Source of the DNA: Chloroflexota bacterium
GTDB taxonomy: Bacteria; Chloroflexota; UBA11872
NCBI GenBank assembly: GCA_026707585.1
Contig: JAPOWQ010000001.1
Coordinates: 1 to 64,000, forward strand
DNA length: 64,000 bases
Direction of reading: 5' to 3'
Within the stretch, counting starts at the first letter, position 1, and each line of letters starts with the position of its first letter. Below are positions 56,550-64,000 of the stretch, one piece after another. Under the pieces are notes generated by a model. It had not been told where the DNA came from. It did not search any database and saw only the letters and a list, made by a program, of their open reading frames with translations. The position numbers and the translations under genes were made by a program.

Positions 56550-57392
56550 ATGAACTCAACACCCCGTTTGCGTAAAGGCCTGCGCGATGGCTGCCTGGGC
56601 GGCGAGACGCCGGTTCCGGAAATCTTTCGCCTTGCCGGTCTCGGTGGCTTTGAGGGTGTGGAGCTTACCCTGCCGGCGGATGGGCCGTTCTCCTTGCGGG
56701 CCACGGACGCCGAACGACACGAACTGCGGCGACTGGCGACCGAGGGACCGCCGATCTTCAGTCTGAACGCCGGGCTGCCGTGGCAGTACTCCGCGTCGTC
56801 GCTGGACCAAGTAACTCGCACGGAGGGGCAGGCGCTGGTGCGGAGCAGCATCGACCTGGCGGCGGATCTGGGCGTGGACACGTTGCTGTACATCCCGGGC
56901 GTGGTCACGGATGACCAACCGTTCACCGAGGTCTGGGACGCCGCGCGCGCGGCCACCGAGGCACTGCTGCCTCAAGCCGAAGAGGCCGGGGTGACGCTGG
57001 CGGTGGAGAACGTATGGAATGCGCTGATCCTTAGCCCGCGCGACATGCTGGAGTTTGTGGACGGCTTTGCCAGTCCAAGCCTGCGGGTCTACTTCGACGT
57101 CGGCAACGTGATGCAGTTTGGACGTCCACAGCACTGGATCGAGGCGCTGGGCGCGGACCGGATCGCCCGAGTTCACGTCAAGGACTTCACGCTCAGACCC
57201 GGTGGATGGCTGGGATTCACGCAGTTGCTGCACGGGGACGTGGACTGGCCGGTGGTGATGCAGACGCTGCGGCGTGTGGGCTATAGCGGTTGGATTACGC
57301 CCGAGGTGAGTCCGAGCAGCGCGCCGCCCGAGAGCTGGGTTGCGGAACTCTCGGCAGCCATGGACACGATCATCGACTACTACGGATCGTGA
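56550..57392 (+). CDS. Sugar phosphate isomerase/epimerase (xylose isomerase-like TIM barrel)
   Basis: A 280-residue barrel of the AP-endonuclease-2 fold group. GGFEGVELTLPADG opens the first strands, AEEAGVTLAVENVWNALILSPRDMLEFVD and LRVYFDVGNVMQFGRPQHWIEALGADRIARVHVKDF carry the metal-binding Glu, Asp, His and the VHVKD signature, and GWITPEVSPS the last Glu. It acts on a free or phosphorylated sugar, which cannot be specified. ATG 56550 starts it. Confidence 0.88.
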   Translation: MNSTPRLRKGLRDGCLGGETPVPEIFRLAGLGGFEGVELTLPADGPFSLRATDAERHELRRLATEGPPIFSLNAGLPWQYSASSLDQVTRTEGQALVRSSIDLAADLGVDTLLYIPGVVTDDQPFTEVWDAARAATEALLPQAEEAGVTLAVENVWNALILSPRDMLEFVDGFASPSLRVYFDVGNVMQFGRPQHWIEALGADRIARVHVKDFTLRPGGWLGFTQLLHGDVDWPVVMQTLRRVGYSGWITPEVSPSSAPPESWVAELSAAMDTIIDYYGS

Positions 57393-57440
57393 GCAGCCGC
57401 TCGCCACTGCGAGCAAGTTTCCGGTGAGATACTGCGCGCC

Positions 57441-58910
57441 ATGACTCAGCCAATCCGTGTACGCATGGCGCCGAGTCCCACGGGCGACCTGCACGTGGGC
57501 AACGCCCGCACGGCGCTATGCAACTACCTGATGGCCCGCCGCTTGGGCGGCGCGTTCATCCTGCGGGTTGAGGACACCGACGCCCAGCGCAGCGACGCGT
57601 CCCACGAAGAGGGGATCTACGAGGGATTGCGCTGGCTGGGCCTGGATTGGGACGAAGGCCCGAACGTCGGCGGACCGTTCGGGCCCTATCGGCAGAGTGA
57701 GCGGCAGGACATCCACGGGGAAGCCGTGCAGCAACTGCTGGCTACCGGGCGGGCCTATTACGACTACACGACGGCCGAGGAGCGGGCCGCCGAACGGGAG
57801 CAGCAGCGGGCGGAGGGCCAGCCGCAGCGCTATTCCGGCATGGGCCGTCATTTCACGGCCGCCGAGATCGCCGAGCGCAAGGCCGCCGGCGTCGTTCCGG
57901 CCGTGCGGTTTCGAGCCGACCCGAAACCAGTTCGATTCGACGACATCGTCCTGGGAACGATCCGCGCAGGTCCCGACGAAGTCGACGACTTCGTGATTGC
58001 GCGCGGCGACGGATCGGCGCTTTACAACATGGCGGTCGTGGTCGATGACGAGCACATGCGGATCAGCCACGTGGTCCGGGGGAAAGATCACGTGTCCAAT
58101 ACGTTTCGGCAGGTGCTCTTGTACGAAGCGCTGGGCTGGACACCACCCGCCTTCGCGCATTTGCCGCTGGTGGTCAACCGACGTCGCCAGAAGTTCTCAA
58201 GCCGGGACGGCGCGCAGTGGGTCGGGGAATACCGAACGCAAGGCTACCTGCCGGAGGCCCTGGTCAACTTCCTGATATTTCTCGGCTGGGCACCGGGTGA
58301 CGAGCGCGAGATTTTCAGCCTGGAGGAACTGGTGCAGGAGTTCCGGCTGGAGCGGGTTAACCGAGCCGATGCTGTGTTTGACCCGCAGCGGCTGGATCAC
58401 TTCAACGGCGTGTGGATTCGTCGGCTAGATCTCGACGATCTGGCGGAGCGCGCGTGGACCTACGCGTCGGCAGGGGGACTGGAGCTAAGGCCGGATCAGC
58501 GTGGCTATTTCAGGTCGGCGCTAGAGCTGGAGTACGAGCGTCTGTCGCACCTCAATCGGACGGCCGAGCTGATGGATTTCTTCTTCGACGACGATCTTGA
58601 TCCGGACATGGGGCAGGTGAGGTTCAGACGGCACACGGCGGCCGAGACGGCACGGGCTCTCGAATTGGTGGCGGCATTGGTTGATGAGACCGAGCCGTTT
58701 GACGACCCAACGCTGGAAGCTCGTATGCGCGCACTTGCCAGCGACCTGGGCTGGAAAGCCGGCGACCTGTTCATGCCCACTCGCATTGCAGTCACGGGGC
58801 GGAAGGCCACGCCGCCGCTGTTTGCCACGATGGAGGTCCTGGGCCGCCAGCGCTGCCGTGAGCGCTTGCAGCGCGCGCTGGCCGGTCTGGCAAAGCTCGC
58901 CACCGCCTGA
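57441..58910 (+). CDS. gltX: Glutamyl-tRNA synthetase
   Basis: A 489-residue class I synthetase. The HIGH-type motif is APSPTGDLHVGNARTALCNYL near residues 10-30. HVVRGKDHVSNTFRQVLLYEALGW follows, and the KMSKS-type motif is KFSSRDGA (251-258). The anticodon-binding helical bundle forms the last third. Full length, matching bacterial GluRS. The KFSSR form departs from the common KLSKR. It charges tRNA-Glu and, if a GatCAB is present, may also serve tRNA-Gln. Confidence 0.96.
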   Translation: MTQPIRVRMAPSPTGDLHVGNARTALCNYLMARRLGGAFILRVEDTDAQRSDASHEEGIYEGLRWLGLDWDEGPNVGGPFGPYRQSERQDIHGEAVQQLLATGRAYYDYTTAEERAAEREQQRAEGQPQRYSGMGRHFTAAEIAERKAAGVVPAVRFRADPKPVRFDDIVLGTIRAGPDEVDDFVIARGDGSALYNMAVVVDDEHMRISHVVRGKDHVSNTFRQVLLYEALGWTPPAFAHLPLVVNRRRQKFSSRDGAQWVGEYRTQGYLPEALVNFLIFLGWAPGDEREIFSLEELVQEFRLERVNRADAVFDPQRLDHFNGVWIRRLDLDDLAERAWTYASAGGLELRPDQRGYFRSALELEYERLSHLNRTAELMDFFFDDDLDPDMGQVRFRRHTAAETARALELVAALVDETEPFDDPTLEARMRALASDLGWKAGDLFMPTRIAVTGRKATPPLFATMEVLGRQRCRERLQRALAGLAKLATA

Positions 58911-58914
58911 GTCC

Positions 58915-60030
58915 GTGTACGACCGCATCATCAAGTTTCTTCCGCACGAACTCGGGCTGCCGTGGGAACAGGTGCGCGTAGAGGTCGACGGCGAGTTGGT
59001 CAGCTGGATGCAGACCTTCGCGGTTCCGCACCGACTGCGCGGCGTGACGCTGGAGAGCGCCGGGGTGGTGGGCGTGCACACGGCCGACGCGCACCAGATG
59101 CGGGGGCACATGCGCTTCATGCTGGAAACGGTGCTGGAACGGGCCGAGCGACGCGGCGTGCCGCTCTCCATGCTGTATGGCGGCGTGGCGGACGTGTATC
59201 ACCGCTGGGCGTACGCCACGGTGATGCCGGAGTTCAGGTTCAGCATTTCGACGCGGCGCGCCGAGGCGGTGCCGGGGAGTCACCGGATTCGCGCGGGCGA
59301 GCCCGCGGATCGACCCGCGATCGCTCGCCTGTACAACCGCGAAACGGCCGGGATGACCGGCGTGCGGGTGCGAGAGCCCGAACGCTGGCTCGGTCCTCGC
59401 CAGGGCCTCTATTTCGGCCGGCTGGATGCGTGGGTGCAGGTCGCGCTGAACGATGACGGCCGGATCGTCGGCTACTGCATCGGCGATCAAATCGAGGGCG
59501 ACGCGCAGCGGCTTGACATCGTGGACGCGCAGGCGACCAGTAGCGCTGTGGCGGGGTCCCTGATTCGGGCCATGGCGGAGGAAGCGATCGGACACCGGAT
59601 GGGAAGCCTGGACTTTCACGTGTATCCAACCGGCCGCGTGGGTCGGTATCTGCAGAATCTCGACGTGAGCATGACGACGGAGCGTCCGATCAACCGCGCG
59701 CAGATGGTCCGGCTGAGCCTGCCGGGCCAGGTGCTGGCGGCGCTGCAGCCTTACGCACGCGAGCAGGCCGAAGCGCTCGGTCCAGGTCGCCCCGGGCGTC
59801 TCACGATCGAGACGGAGTTGGGCTCGGGCGACCTGGCGCTTGGGGGCGAAGCGCCAGCGCGGAAGGTTCGGCTGCCGGCCGGCGATCTGTGCGAGCTTCT
59901 CTTCGGCTACCGATCAGCGGAGGAACTACGCGAGATCCACGGCGTACGCCTGGCCGAGCGTGACGTCGAACTCCTGGACGTCCTCTTCCCGCGTCTTGAC
60001 GCGTATTGCTATTGGCCTGACCGGTACTAG
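58915..60030 (+). CDS. Eis-like GNAT acetyltransferase with SCP2-like C-terminus
   Basis: A 371-residue protein of the Eis/Acetyltransf_9 type. The first GNAT half has VVGVHTADAHQMRGHMRFMLETVLERAERRGVPLSMLYGG, and the second has HRIRAGEPADRPAIARLYNRE and RWLGPRQGLYFGRLDAWV. The last 100 residues look like the sterol-carrier-like domain that closes Eis proteins, ending LDAYCYWPDRY. Eis acetylates aminoglycosides and other amines, but the substrate here is open. GTG 58915 lies 4 bp after gltX; the track start 58681 is shadow. Confidence 0.75.
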   Translation: MYDRIIKFLPHELGLPWEQVRVEVDGELVSWMQTFAVPHRLRGVTLESAGVVGVHTADAHQMRGHMRFMLETVLERAERRGVPLSMLYGGVADVYHRWAYATVMPEFRFSISTRRAEAVPGSHRIRAGEPADRPAIARLYNRETAGMTGVRVREPERWLGPRQGLYFGRLDAWVQVALNDDGRIVGYCIGDQIEGDAQRLDIVDAQATSSAVAGSLIRAMAEEAIGHRMGSLDFHVYPTGRVGRYLQNLDVSMTTERPINRAQMVRLSLPGQVLAALQPYAREQAEALGPGRPGRLTIETELGSGDLALGGEAPARKVRLPAGDLCELLFGYRSAEELREIHGVRLAERDVELLDVLFPRLDAYCYWPDRY

Positions 60031-60040
60031 GCGCTAAGCC

Positions 60041-60544
60041 TCAGCCGGTGGCCCGAGAGGCAGCCTCGGTGGGAATCTGACACTCGACGCAGCCGGCTCT
60101 CAACGACTGGACCCGGCGAAACAGCACGAATGCCATGAAGAGGGCTGTAAAGCCTCCGATAAACGGCCGGGCCGGGTCGAAGAAGTTCGCGGCCGCGCCC
60201 GTGCCGAAGGCAGCCACCAGCAATCCATTGCACAGCGGGCAGGAAATGGCGAAGGCCGAGAGGAACCCGCCCGCGTAGATAGGACCGCTGCCGAAGTCCT
60301 GGCGCCGGCGCAAGGCGAACATGCTCACGCCGGCCAGCGCGCCGACCAGCACGGCGTTGAGCGCCCAGATGGGGTAATCGATGGCATAGGCGGGCGTGGC
60401 CCGCTCGAGTATCGGCGTGTCGATGGCGCCGGTAATCACACCCACGCTCAGGCCAAACGCCGCGGCGGTCAACACGCCTACCACTACCGCCGCCGCGAGC
60501 GGCGAGCGAGTGGGAAATCGTTGCGCGCGGGCTTGCAGGGTCAT
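60041..60544 (-). CDS. Membrane protein with CPLC and CVEC motifs
   Basis: A 167-residue protein with about four membrane helices (AAAVVVGVLTAAAFGLSVGV, WALNAVLVGALAGVSMFAL, GGFLSAFAISCPLCNGLLV, GGFTALFMAFVLF). The CPLC pair in the third helix and a CVEC pair in the cytosolic tail suggest redox or metal binding. I do not recognise a named family. It is convergent with the Eis-like gene at 11 bp. Confidence 0.65.
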   Translation of the reverse strand: MTLQARAQRFPTRSPLAAAVVVGVLTAAAFGLSVGVITGAIDTPILERATPAYAIDYPIWALNAVLVGALAGVSMFALRRRQDFGSGPIYAGGFLSAFAISCPLCNGLLVAAFGTGAAANFFDPARPFIGGFTALFMAFVLFRRVQSLRAGCVECQIPTEAASRATG

Positions 60545-60611
60545 GCGATCAGTCTAAGCCGTTCCCGCGCTCCCGGGGCCAGCCACGCAGATGGCGGCCG
60601 CAGGCACGGGT

Positions 60612-62306
60612 TCAGGCGGGCCGCGTGACGGAGACGTAGTACGCGCCGGCCAGCCTGGCGCCGTCAGCGTCAAGCCACCAGGTCTTGAGCCGCGTCGGAC
60701 CGGCACTGAGGTCAGCTGTGAAGGTTGCGCATCGATCCTGCGGCCGGACCTCAGCTTCCGCCTCGAATTCGCCAATCTTCAGCAAAGCCTTCGCGACCGA
60801 CAACGCCTCGCCCTCGGGCAACGACCCGTCAACGCCGTGCATTTCGGGGGCAGGCGCTGAAATCGGCAGGTCGGACTCCTCCGGCCAGCGATAGAGCGAG
60901 AACGTGTAGGACCCGGGACGTTCGACCTGGAGGTGCCAGGTGCCGCTGTCCATGACGCAGCCGCGGATGTTGCCGGGGTTGTCGCAGTAGACGTAGGCCC
61001 AGTCGCAGCTGCACAGACGGGTGGGGTTTTCGACGTCGGAGCCGATCGTGATGGGGTGATAGCTGTCGAGGTTTCCACCGAGTCGATCCCACCAGGCGTC
61101 GTACTCGGCTTGCATCGCGGATTGAATGTCCGGGAATTCGCCCGCCACGTCAGTCTGCTGTCCAGGGTCGCGCGAGAGATCGAAGAGCTTGTCGCCAACC
61201 AGGCGCCACCGGTTCCAGATCACGGCCGCATCGCCTCGGCCTGTCTCCCCGGTCCAGCCGTTGCTGGCGTGGCCGTATTGCACAAACAGCATCCGGTCGG
61301 CGATGGGCTCGTCGTTTTGAAGGGTCGCTGTCAGTGAATTCCCATCGAAGTCAGCGGGCGCTGGCCCCTCCAGATGGCACAGGTCAATGAGCGTCGGAAG
61401 AATGTCCTGGCACTGGGTTGGTTGATCGACCTGGCGTGGTCCAATCAGTCCTCCGGACGGCCAGCGGATGAAACAGGGGACCCGGTGGCCGCCCTCGTAC
61501 AGCGATCGCTTCTTGCCTCGCATTCCGGCGTTGAAAACGTTCTCGCCTGTGGCCGTGCCGTTGTCGCCCATGAAGATCAGGATGGTGTTGTCGCGGAGTC
61601 CGGACTTGGTGAGGTAGTCGTCCAGGCGGCCGACGTTCTCGTCGATGTTGGCGATCATCCCGAAGAAGCTGGCGACGTCGTAATTGACGTGATTGAGGTA
61701 CGGCTGCCGGTACCGGTCCGGTACCCAGTGGGGGCCGTGCGGGGTGTTTGTTGCCAGGTAGGCGAAGAACGGCGTGTCCCTGTCCTGACTGATCCACTCA
61801 ATCGTTTCGTCGAACCAGATGTCCGTGCAGTACCCCTCGAGTTGCTCGATAGCGTCGCCGCGCCTGGCGTGAGGGTCAAAGTAGTCGTTCTCGAAGTAGT
61901 CGGCCGCCGACGTGATGCCCCAGGACGGGTGGTGGATTGTCGTCTGAAACCCGCGGTCCTGCGGTCGGTAGGGGTAGTTGTCGCCCAGATGCCACTTGCC
62001 GAAGTGGCCCGTTCGGTAGCCGTTGGACGCGAATAGGTCGGCCATGGTGGGGAGCGCGGGATCCAGCAGCGATCTGCCCATGCATACAAACGTGGCGCCA
62101 TTTCGCAGCGCGTCTTGCCCCGTCAAGAGCTGGCTGCGGGTGGGCGTGCACATGGGCGCCACGTGAAAGTCTTCGAGTCGGACGCTTTCCGCGTGGAGCC
62201 GGTCCAGGTTGGGCGTGCGAAGCACTGGATTGCCGTGGCAGGAGAGGTCGCCGTAGCCCTGGTCGTCGGTCAGCAGAACGATGACGTTTGGTTTCGGGTT
62301 CGGCAT
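60612..62306 (-). CDS. Sulfatase
   Basis: A 564-residue type I sulfatase. IVLLTDDQGYGDLSCHGNP supplies Asp14 and Asp15 for calcium. The signature CTPTRSQLLTG (Cys53) is the formylglycine site CxPxR. GHFGKWHLG and NTPHGPHWVP, and IFMGDNGT with a metal Asp-Asn pair, complete the active site. A C-terminal beta-rich domain of about 120 residues (SGTWHLQVERPGSYTFSLYRWPEE) follows. There is no signal peptide, so it may be cytosolic. ATG 62306 is used; ATG 62336 is possible. Confidence 0.93.
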   Translation of the reverse strand: MPNPKPNVIVLLTDDQGYGDLSCHGNPVLRTPNLDRLHAESVRLEDFHVAPMCTPTRSQLLTGQDALRNGATFVCMGRSLLDPALPTMADLFASNGYRTGHFGKWHLGDNYPYRPQDRGFQTTIHHPSWGITSAADYFENDYFDPHARRGDAIEQLEGYCTDIWFDETIEWISQDRDTPFFAYLATNTPHGPHWVPDRYRQPYLNHVNYDVASFFGMIANIDENVGRLDDYLTKSGLRDNTILIFMGDNGTATGENVFNAGMRGKKRSLYEGGHRVPCFIRWPSGGLIGPRQVDQPTQCQDILPTLIDLCHLEGPAPADFDGNSLTATLQNDEPIADRMLFVQYGHASNGWTGETGRGDAAVIWNRWRLVGDKLFDLSRDPGQQTDVAGEFPDIQSAMQAEYDAWWDRLGGNLDSYHPITIGSDVENPTRLCSCDWAYVYCDNPGNIRGCVMDSGTWHLQVERPGSYTFSLYRWPEESDLPISAPAPEMHGVDGSLPEGEALSVAKALLKIGEFEAEAEVRPQDRCATFTADLSAGPTRLKTWWLDADGARLAGAYYVSVTRPA

Positions 62307-62380
62307 TGGGTCCCTTCCGAGCTGCAGGTTCTGCATGGCGGACGTAGAGGGCGCCCTGCTTTGGAGCCGCCGGAGGGAAT

Positions 62381-62908
62381 CTAGCCGGCGCGCGACGCCA
62401 CCGTCCGCCCGAGTTTGCCCTCGCGCACAAATGCCTCGAACTCAGCCAGGTCCACGAACACGCGGGTCGAGAGGAAGCGAATCGCCCAGTTGGTCGTCAT
62501 CGGCGACACCGTGAACACCAGCCGGCCGGCCGCGTAGGCCCGGTACATCTCAACGGCCGTGCCCATCGTGGCGACGGGCGCATAGGCCACCAGCACGTCG
62601 GTCTCCGCCGCCAGGTCCAGTTCTCCCATGAACGCCCGGCGCGCGGCTTCGTTGTCGTAGGCAACCGAGTCCGGGTTCAGTTCCGCGGGACAGACCACCT
62701 CGGCCTCGGGGTGCTCGGCGGTGATGATCTTGCGCAGTTGTTGTCGGTAGTCCTGGGCGTGGAGCGAATTGTCCGCGTGGGAACCCTGCATGACGCCGGA
62801 GAGGAAGACCGTAAAAGACGGCCGGCCGTCCATCGGTCCGTTTGAAAGCTCGCGGCGCACGGAAGCTGTCGCACTCTTCTCATCGCTCATGGCATCAATC
62901 GCACGCAT
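62381..62908 (-). CDS. Nucleoside 2-deoxyribosyltransferase-like protein
   Basis: A 175-residue protein whose core reads FTVFLSGVMQGSHADNSLHAQDYRQQLRKII, then ELDLAAETDVLVAYAPVATMGTAVEMYRAYAAGRLVFTVSP. The pattern of a D-x-L-V strand followed by x-GTAxEM helix and a substrate-turn is that of nucleoside 2-deoxyribosyltransferase-fold enzymes, which cleave N-glycosidic bonds. The expected nucleophile Glu is probably that of GTAVE. It starts at ATG 62908 in a TAATG overlap with the thioesterase. The substrate is unknown. Confidence 0.65.
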   Translation of the reverse strand: MRAIDAMSDEKSATASVRRELSNGPMDGRPSFTVFLSGVMQGSHADNSLHAQDYRQQLRKIITAEHPEAEVVCPAELNPDSVAYDNEAARRAFMGELDLAAETDVLVAYAPVATMGTAVEMYRAYAAGRLVFTVSPMTTNWAIRFLSTRVFVDLAEFEAFVREGKLGRTVASRAG

Positions 62909-63348
62909 TAGGCCTCCTGAAGTGCCAGCCAGAATGGGTCGTCGCGTTTCAGTCGCAGTGGTCGTCCCGCCGCGTCGACATAGGCGTGCGTCGACGCGGC
63001 GGTCGCGGTCACCTGTTCACCGCGCAGGATCTCGTACGTCAGGTCAACCCGAGCGCGAGTCACCTCGTCCAGATTGAGATGCACGTCTACTCGCTCGCCC
63101 GCGTAGACGGGCGCCTGAAACGCGCAGCTACAGGCTGTGAGCGGCAAGAAGATTCCTCGCTCGGTCAGTTTCTCGTAGGGCTGTCCGATGGCTTCCAGCC
63201 ACCCGATCCTCGCCTCCTCCAGCCAGCGGAAGTAGTTGGAGTGGTGGACGATGCCCTGCGCGTCGGTGTCGGAATAGCGCACGCGCAGGGTCTCGACGTG
63301 ATCGCAGGCGTCACTCACCGATGTTGGCGAGGAAGGCGCCGATGGCAT
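62908..63348 (-). CDS. Hot-dog fold acyl-CoA thioesterase (4HBT/YbgC-like)
   Basis: A 146-residue thioesterase. RVRYSDTDAQGIVHHSNYFRWLEEARIGWLEAIG carries the catalytic Asp (DTDAQG) and is the 4-hydroxybenzoyl-CoA thioesterase pattern. FQAPVYAGERVDVHLNLDEV and VTATAASTHAYVD complete the hot-dog fold. The ATG start at 63348 overlaps the upstream gene by 38 bp; GTG 63318 is an alternative that starts at VSDACDH and overlaps by only 8 bp. Confidence 0.88.
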   Translation of the reverse strand: MPSAPSSPTSVSDACDHVETLRVRYSDTDAQGIVHHSNYFRWLEEARIGWLEAIGQPYEKLTERGIFLPLTACSCAFQAPVYAGERVDVHLNLDEVTRARVDLTYEILRGEQVTATAASTHAYVDAAGRPLRLKRDDPFWLALQEA

Positions 63349-64000
63349 CGGCGCCAGCCAGGACCGAGAGTTCGATGTCGAACTCGGTTGTTTCGCCCGG
63401 CTCCAGGATCTGCAGCGTTCCGTCGGCCCGGTTGACGGCGCGCCCGAGCACGGTGCAGTTGGCCGGCTCGATGCCGGTGACGTAGTTGCCCACGCCCAGG
63501 AATTTCCACTGGTTGAGGAACGGCAGTTGGGATTTCGGGTAGGTGAATCCCAGGCCGATCCCGTCGCCGAATGAGCGGTTCACCAACGCCGCGTGCACCA
63601 TTCCGTCGGCATCCGGCTCAACGTCGTGGATCCAGACGGTGTTCTGCCAGCCGGGCGTCGGTGGACCGTAGGTGTCCCAGCCGGCTTCCAGTGAGGCCGA
63701 GTGCTCGTCGTAGGGCCGTCTTGAACGGCTGCGTACGTGCAGTTTCGACCCGTCGTCTACCAGCGGATACCCGGGATTGAAGTGGAAGAGGATCATTGCC
63801 GGCTCGGGCTCGGATCCCAGGTTCGTGATCTCGTCGTGAATGCGAATGGAGGTCGATCCCAGCGAACTCGAGATGCGCCGCTTGAGTTCAAGGTTTTCGC
63901 CGAACAGGGCGGCCTGACGCACCCGGCCCTGGACCCACATCTCGTACTCGTCGCCTCGCCACTCACCATCAGCATGAACGTTGGAGGCGGCCAGGTTTGA
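63311..64000 (-). CDS. DUF4432 / aldose-epimerase-like protein, partial
   Basis: At least 229 residues; the frame stays open to the right window edge, so the N-terminus is missing. ELKRRISSSLGSTSIRIHDEITNLGSEPEPAMILFHFNPGYPLV and NTVWIHDVEPDADGMVHAALVNRS, then GIEPANCTVLGRAV and LEPGETTEFDIELSVL, are galactose-mutarotase-fold marks of the DUF4432 group. The His in FHFNPGYP and the Glu in GIEPANC correspond to the mutarotase active-site positions. Downstream genes suggest one operon. Confidence 0.82.
   Translation of the reverse strand, partial: SNLAASNVHADGEWRGDEYEMWVQGRVRQAALFGENLELKRRISSSLGSTSIRIHDEITNLGSEPEPAMILFHFNPGYPLVDDGSKLHVRSRSRRPYDEHSASLEAGWDTYGPPTPGWQNTVWIHDVEPDADGMVHAALVNRSFGDGIGLGFTYPKSQLPFLNQWKFLGVGNYVTGIEPANCTVLGRAVNRADGTLQILEPGETTEFDIELSVLAGADAIGAFLANIGE

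Overview
The window is high-GC bacterial chromosome: dense single-gene and short-operon layout, many GTG starts, and heavy use of ATGA, GTGA and TAATG stop/start overlaps. Gene content (PhyH-type dioxygenase, M81/MlrC metallopeptidase, several Gfo/Idh/MocA oxidoreductases, SDRs, a sulfatase, DUF4432, the SAF-domain dehydrogenase COG4091 and PQQ-type sugar dehydrogenase) resembles environmental or host-associated Chloroflexota (SAR202- or Caldilinea-like), but no rRNA or other decisive marker is present, so this placement is an inference. Markers present are uvrA, groL, gltX and tRNA-Gln(CUG).

Layout. 1-8.4 kb is accessory DNA. It holds decayed gene ends (two copies of a sialidase C-terminus, two copies of a short N-terminal start), dispersed intergenic stem-loop repeats and a possible IS-end remnant. 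It also holds a lower-GC three-gene cassette, HerA ATPase - NurA nuclease - TSPPY DNA methyltransferase, bracketed by two about 300-bp direct repeats that each carry a DUF2283 gene. 8.4-11.4 kb is modABC (molybdate import) behind a good sigma70 promoter. 11.4-13.8 kb has an inositol-monophosphatase-like enzyme and an M81 peptidase. 13.8-14.5 kb is a VapBC-type toxin-antitoxin pair with a perfect operator palindrome. 14.6-20.3 kb holds an ankyrin protein, SDR, sugar dehydrogenase lipoprotein, PhyH dioxygenase and an AAC(6')-like acetyltransferase. 20.6-23.8 kb is a tight operon: periplasmic binding lipoprotein, two tandem GNATs, tag and a VOC protein. 23.8-28.3 kb has a COG4091 dehydrogenase and uvrA.

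28.3-31.0 kb, directly after uvrA, is a second defence-like patch. It contains two tandem paralogs that fuse a superinfection-immunity-type membrane domain to a coiled coil and an Mrr-like PD-(D/E)xK nuclease domain, then an AT-rich, Cys-motif coiled-coil ORF of unknown function. 32.1-36.1 kb is a Mn/Zn-type metal ABC importer whose two permeases carry C-terminal winged-helix tails. 36.5-38.1 kb is groL with its own promoter and terminator. 38.3-42.0 kb holds an MFS exporter, a JAMM peptidase, larE and an SMP-30 lactonase.

42.0-46.1 kb is a duplicated [binding lipoprotein + Gfo/Idh/MocA] unit in which one oxidoreductase survives only as a 45-codon ghost. 47.2-50.1 kb is a csoR-copA copper efflux operon with recognisable promoter and operator. 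50.1-52.2 kb is pncB-pncA (NAD salvage) and tRNA-Gln. 52.4-57.4 kb has a HAD hydrolase, a NUDIX hydrolase, a divergent Gfo-like protein, a Gfo/Idh/MocA enzyme, a methyltransferase and a TIM-barrel isomerase. 57.4-60.0 kb is gltX plus an Eis-like acetyltransferase. 60.0-64.0 kb, on the minus strand, has a Cys-motif membrane protein, a sulfatase, a deoxyribosyltransferase-fold protein, a hot-dog thioesterase and a DUF4432 gene running off the edge.

The two observations most worth pursuing are the HerA-NurA-methyltransferase cassette between DUF2283 repeats and the tandem membrane-anchored Mrr-like fusions.
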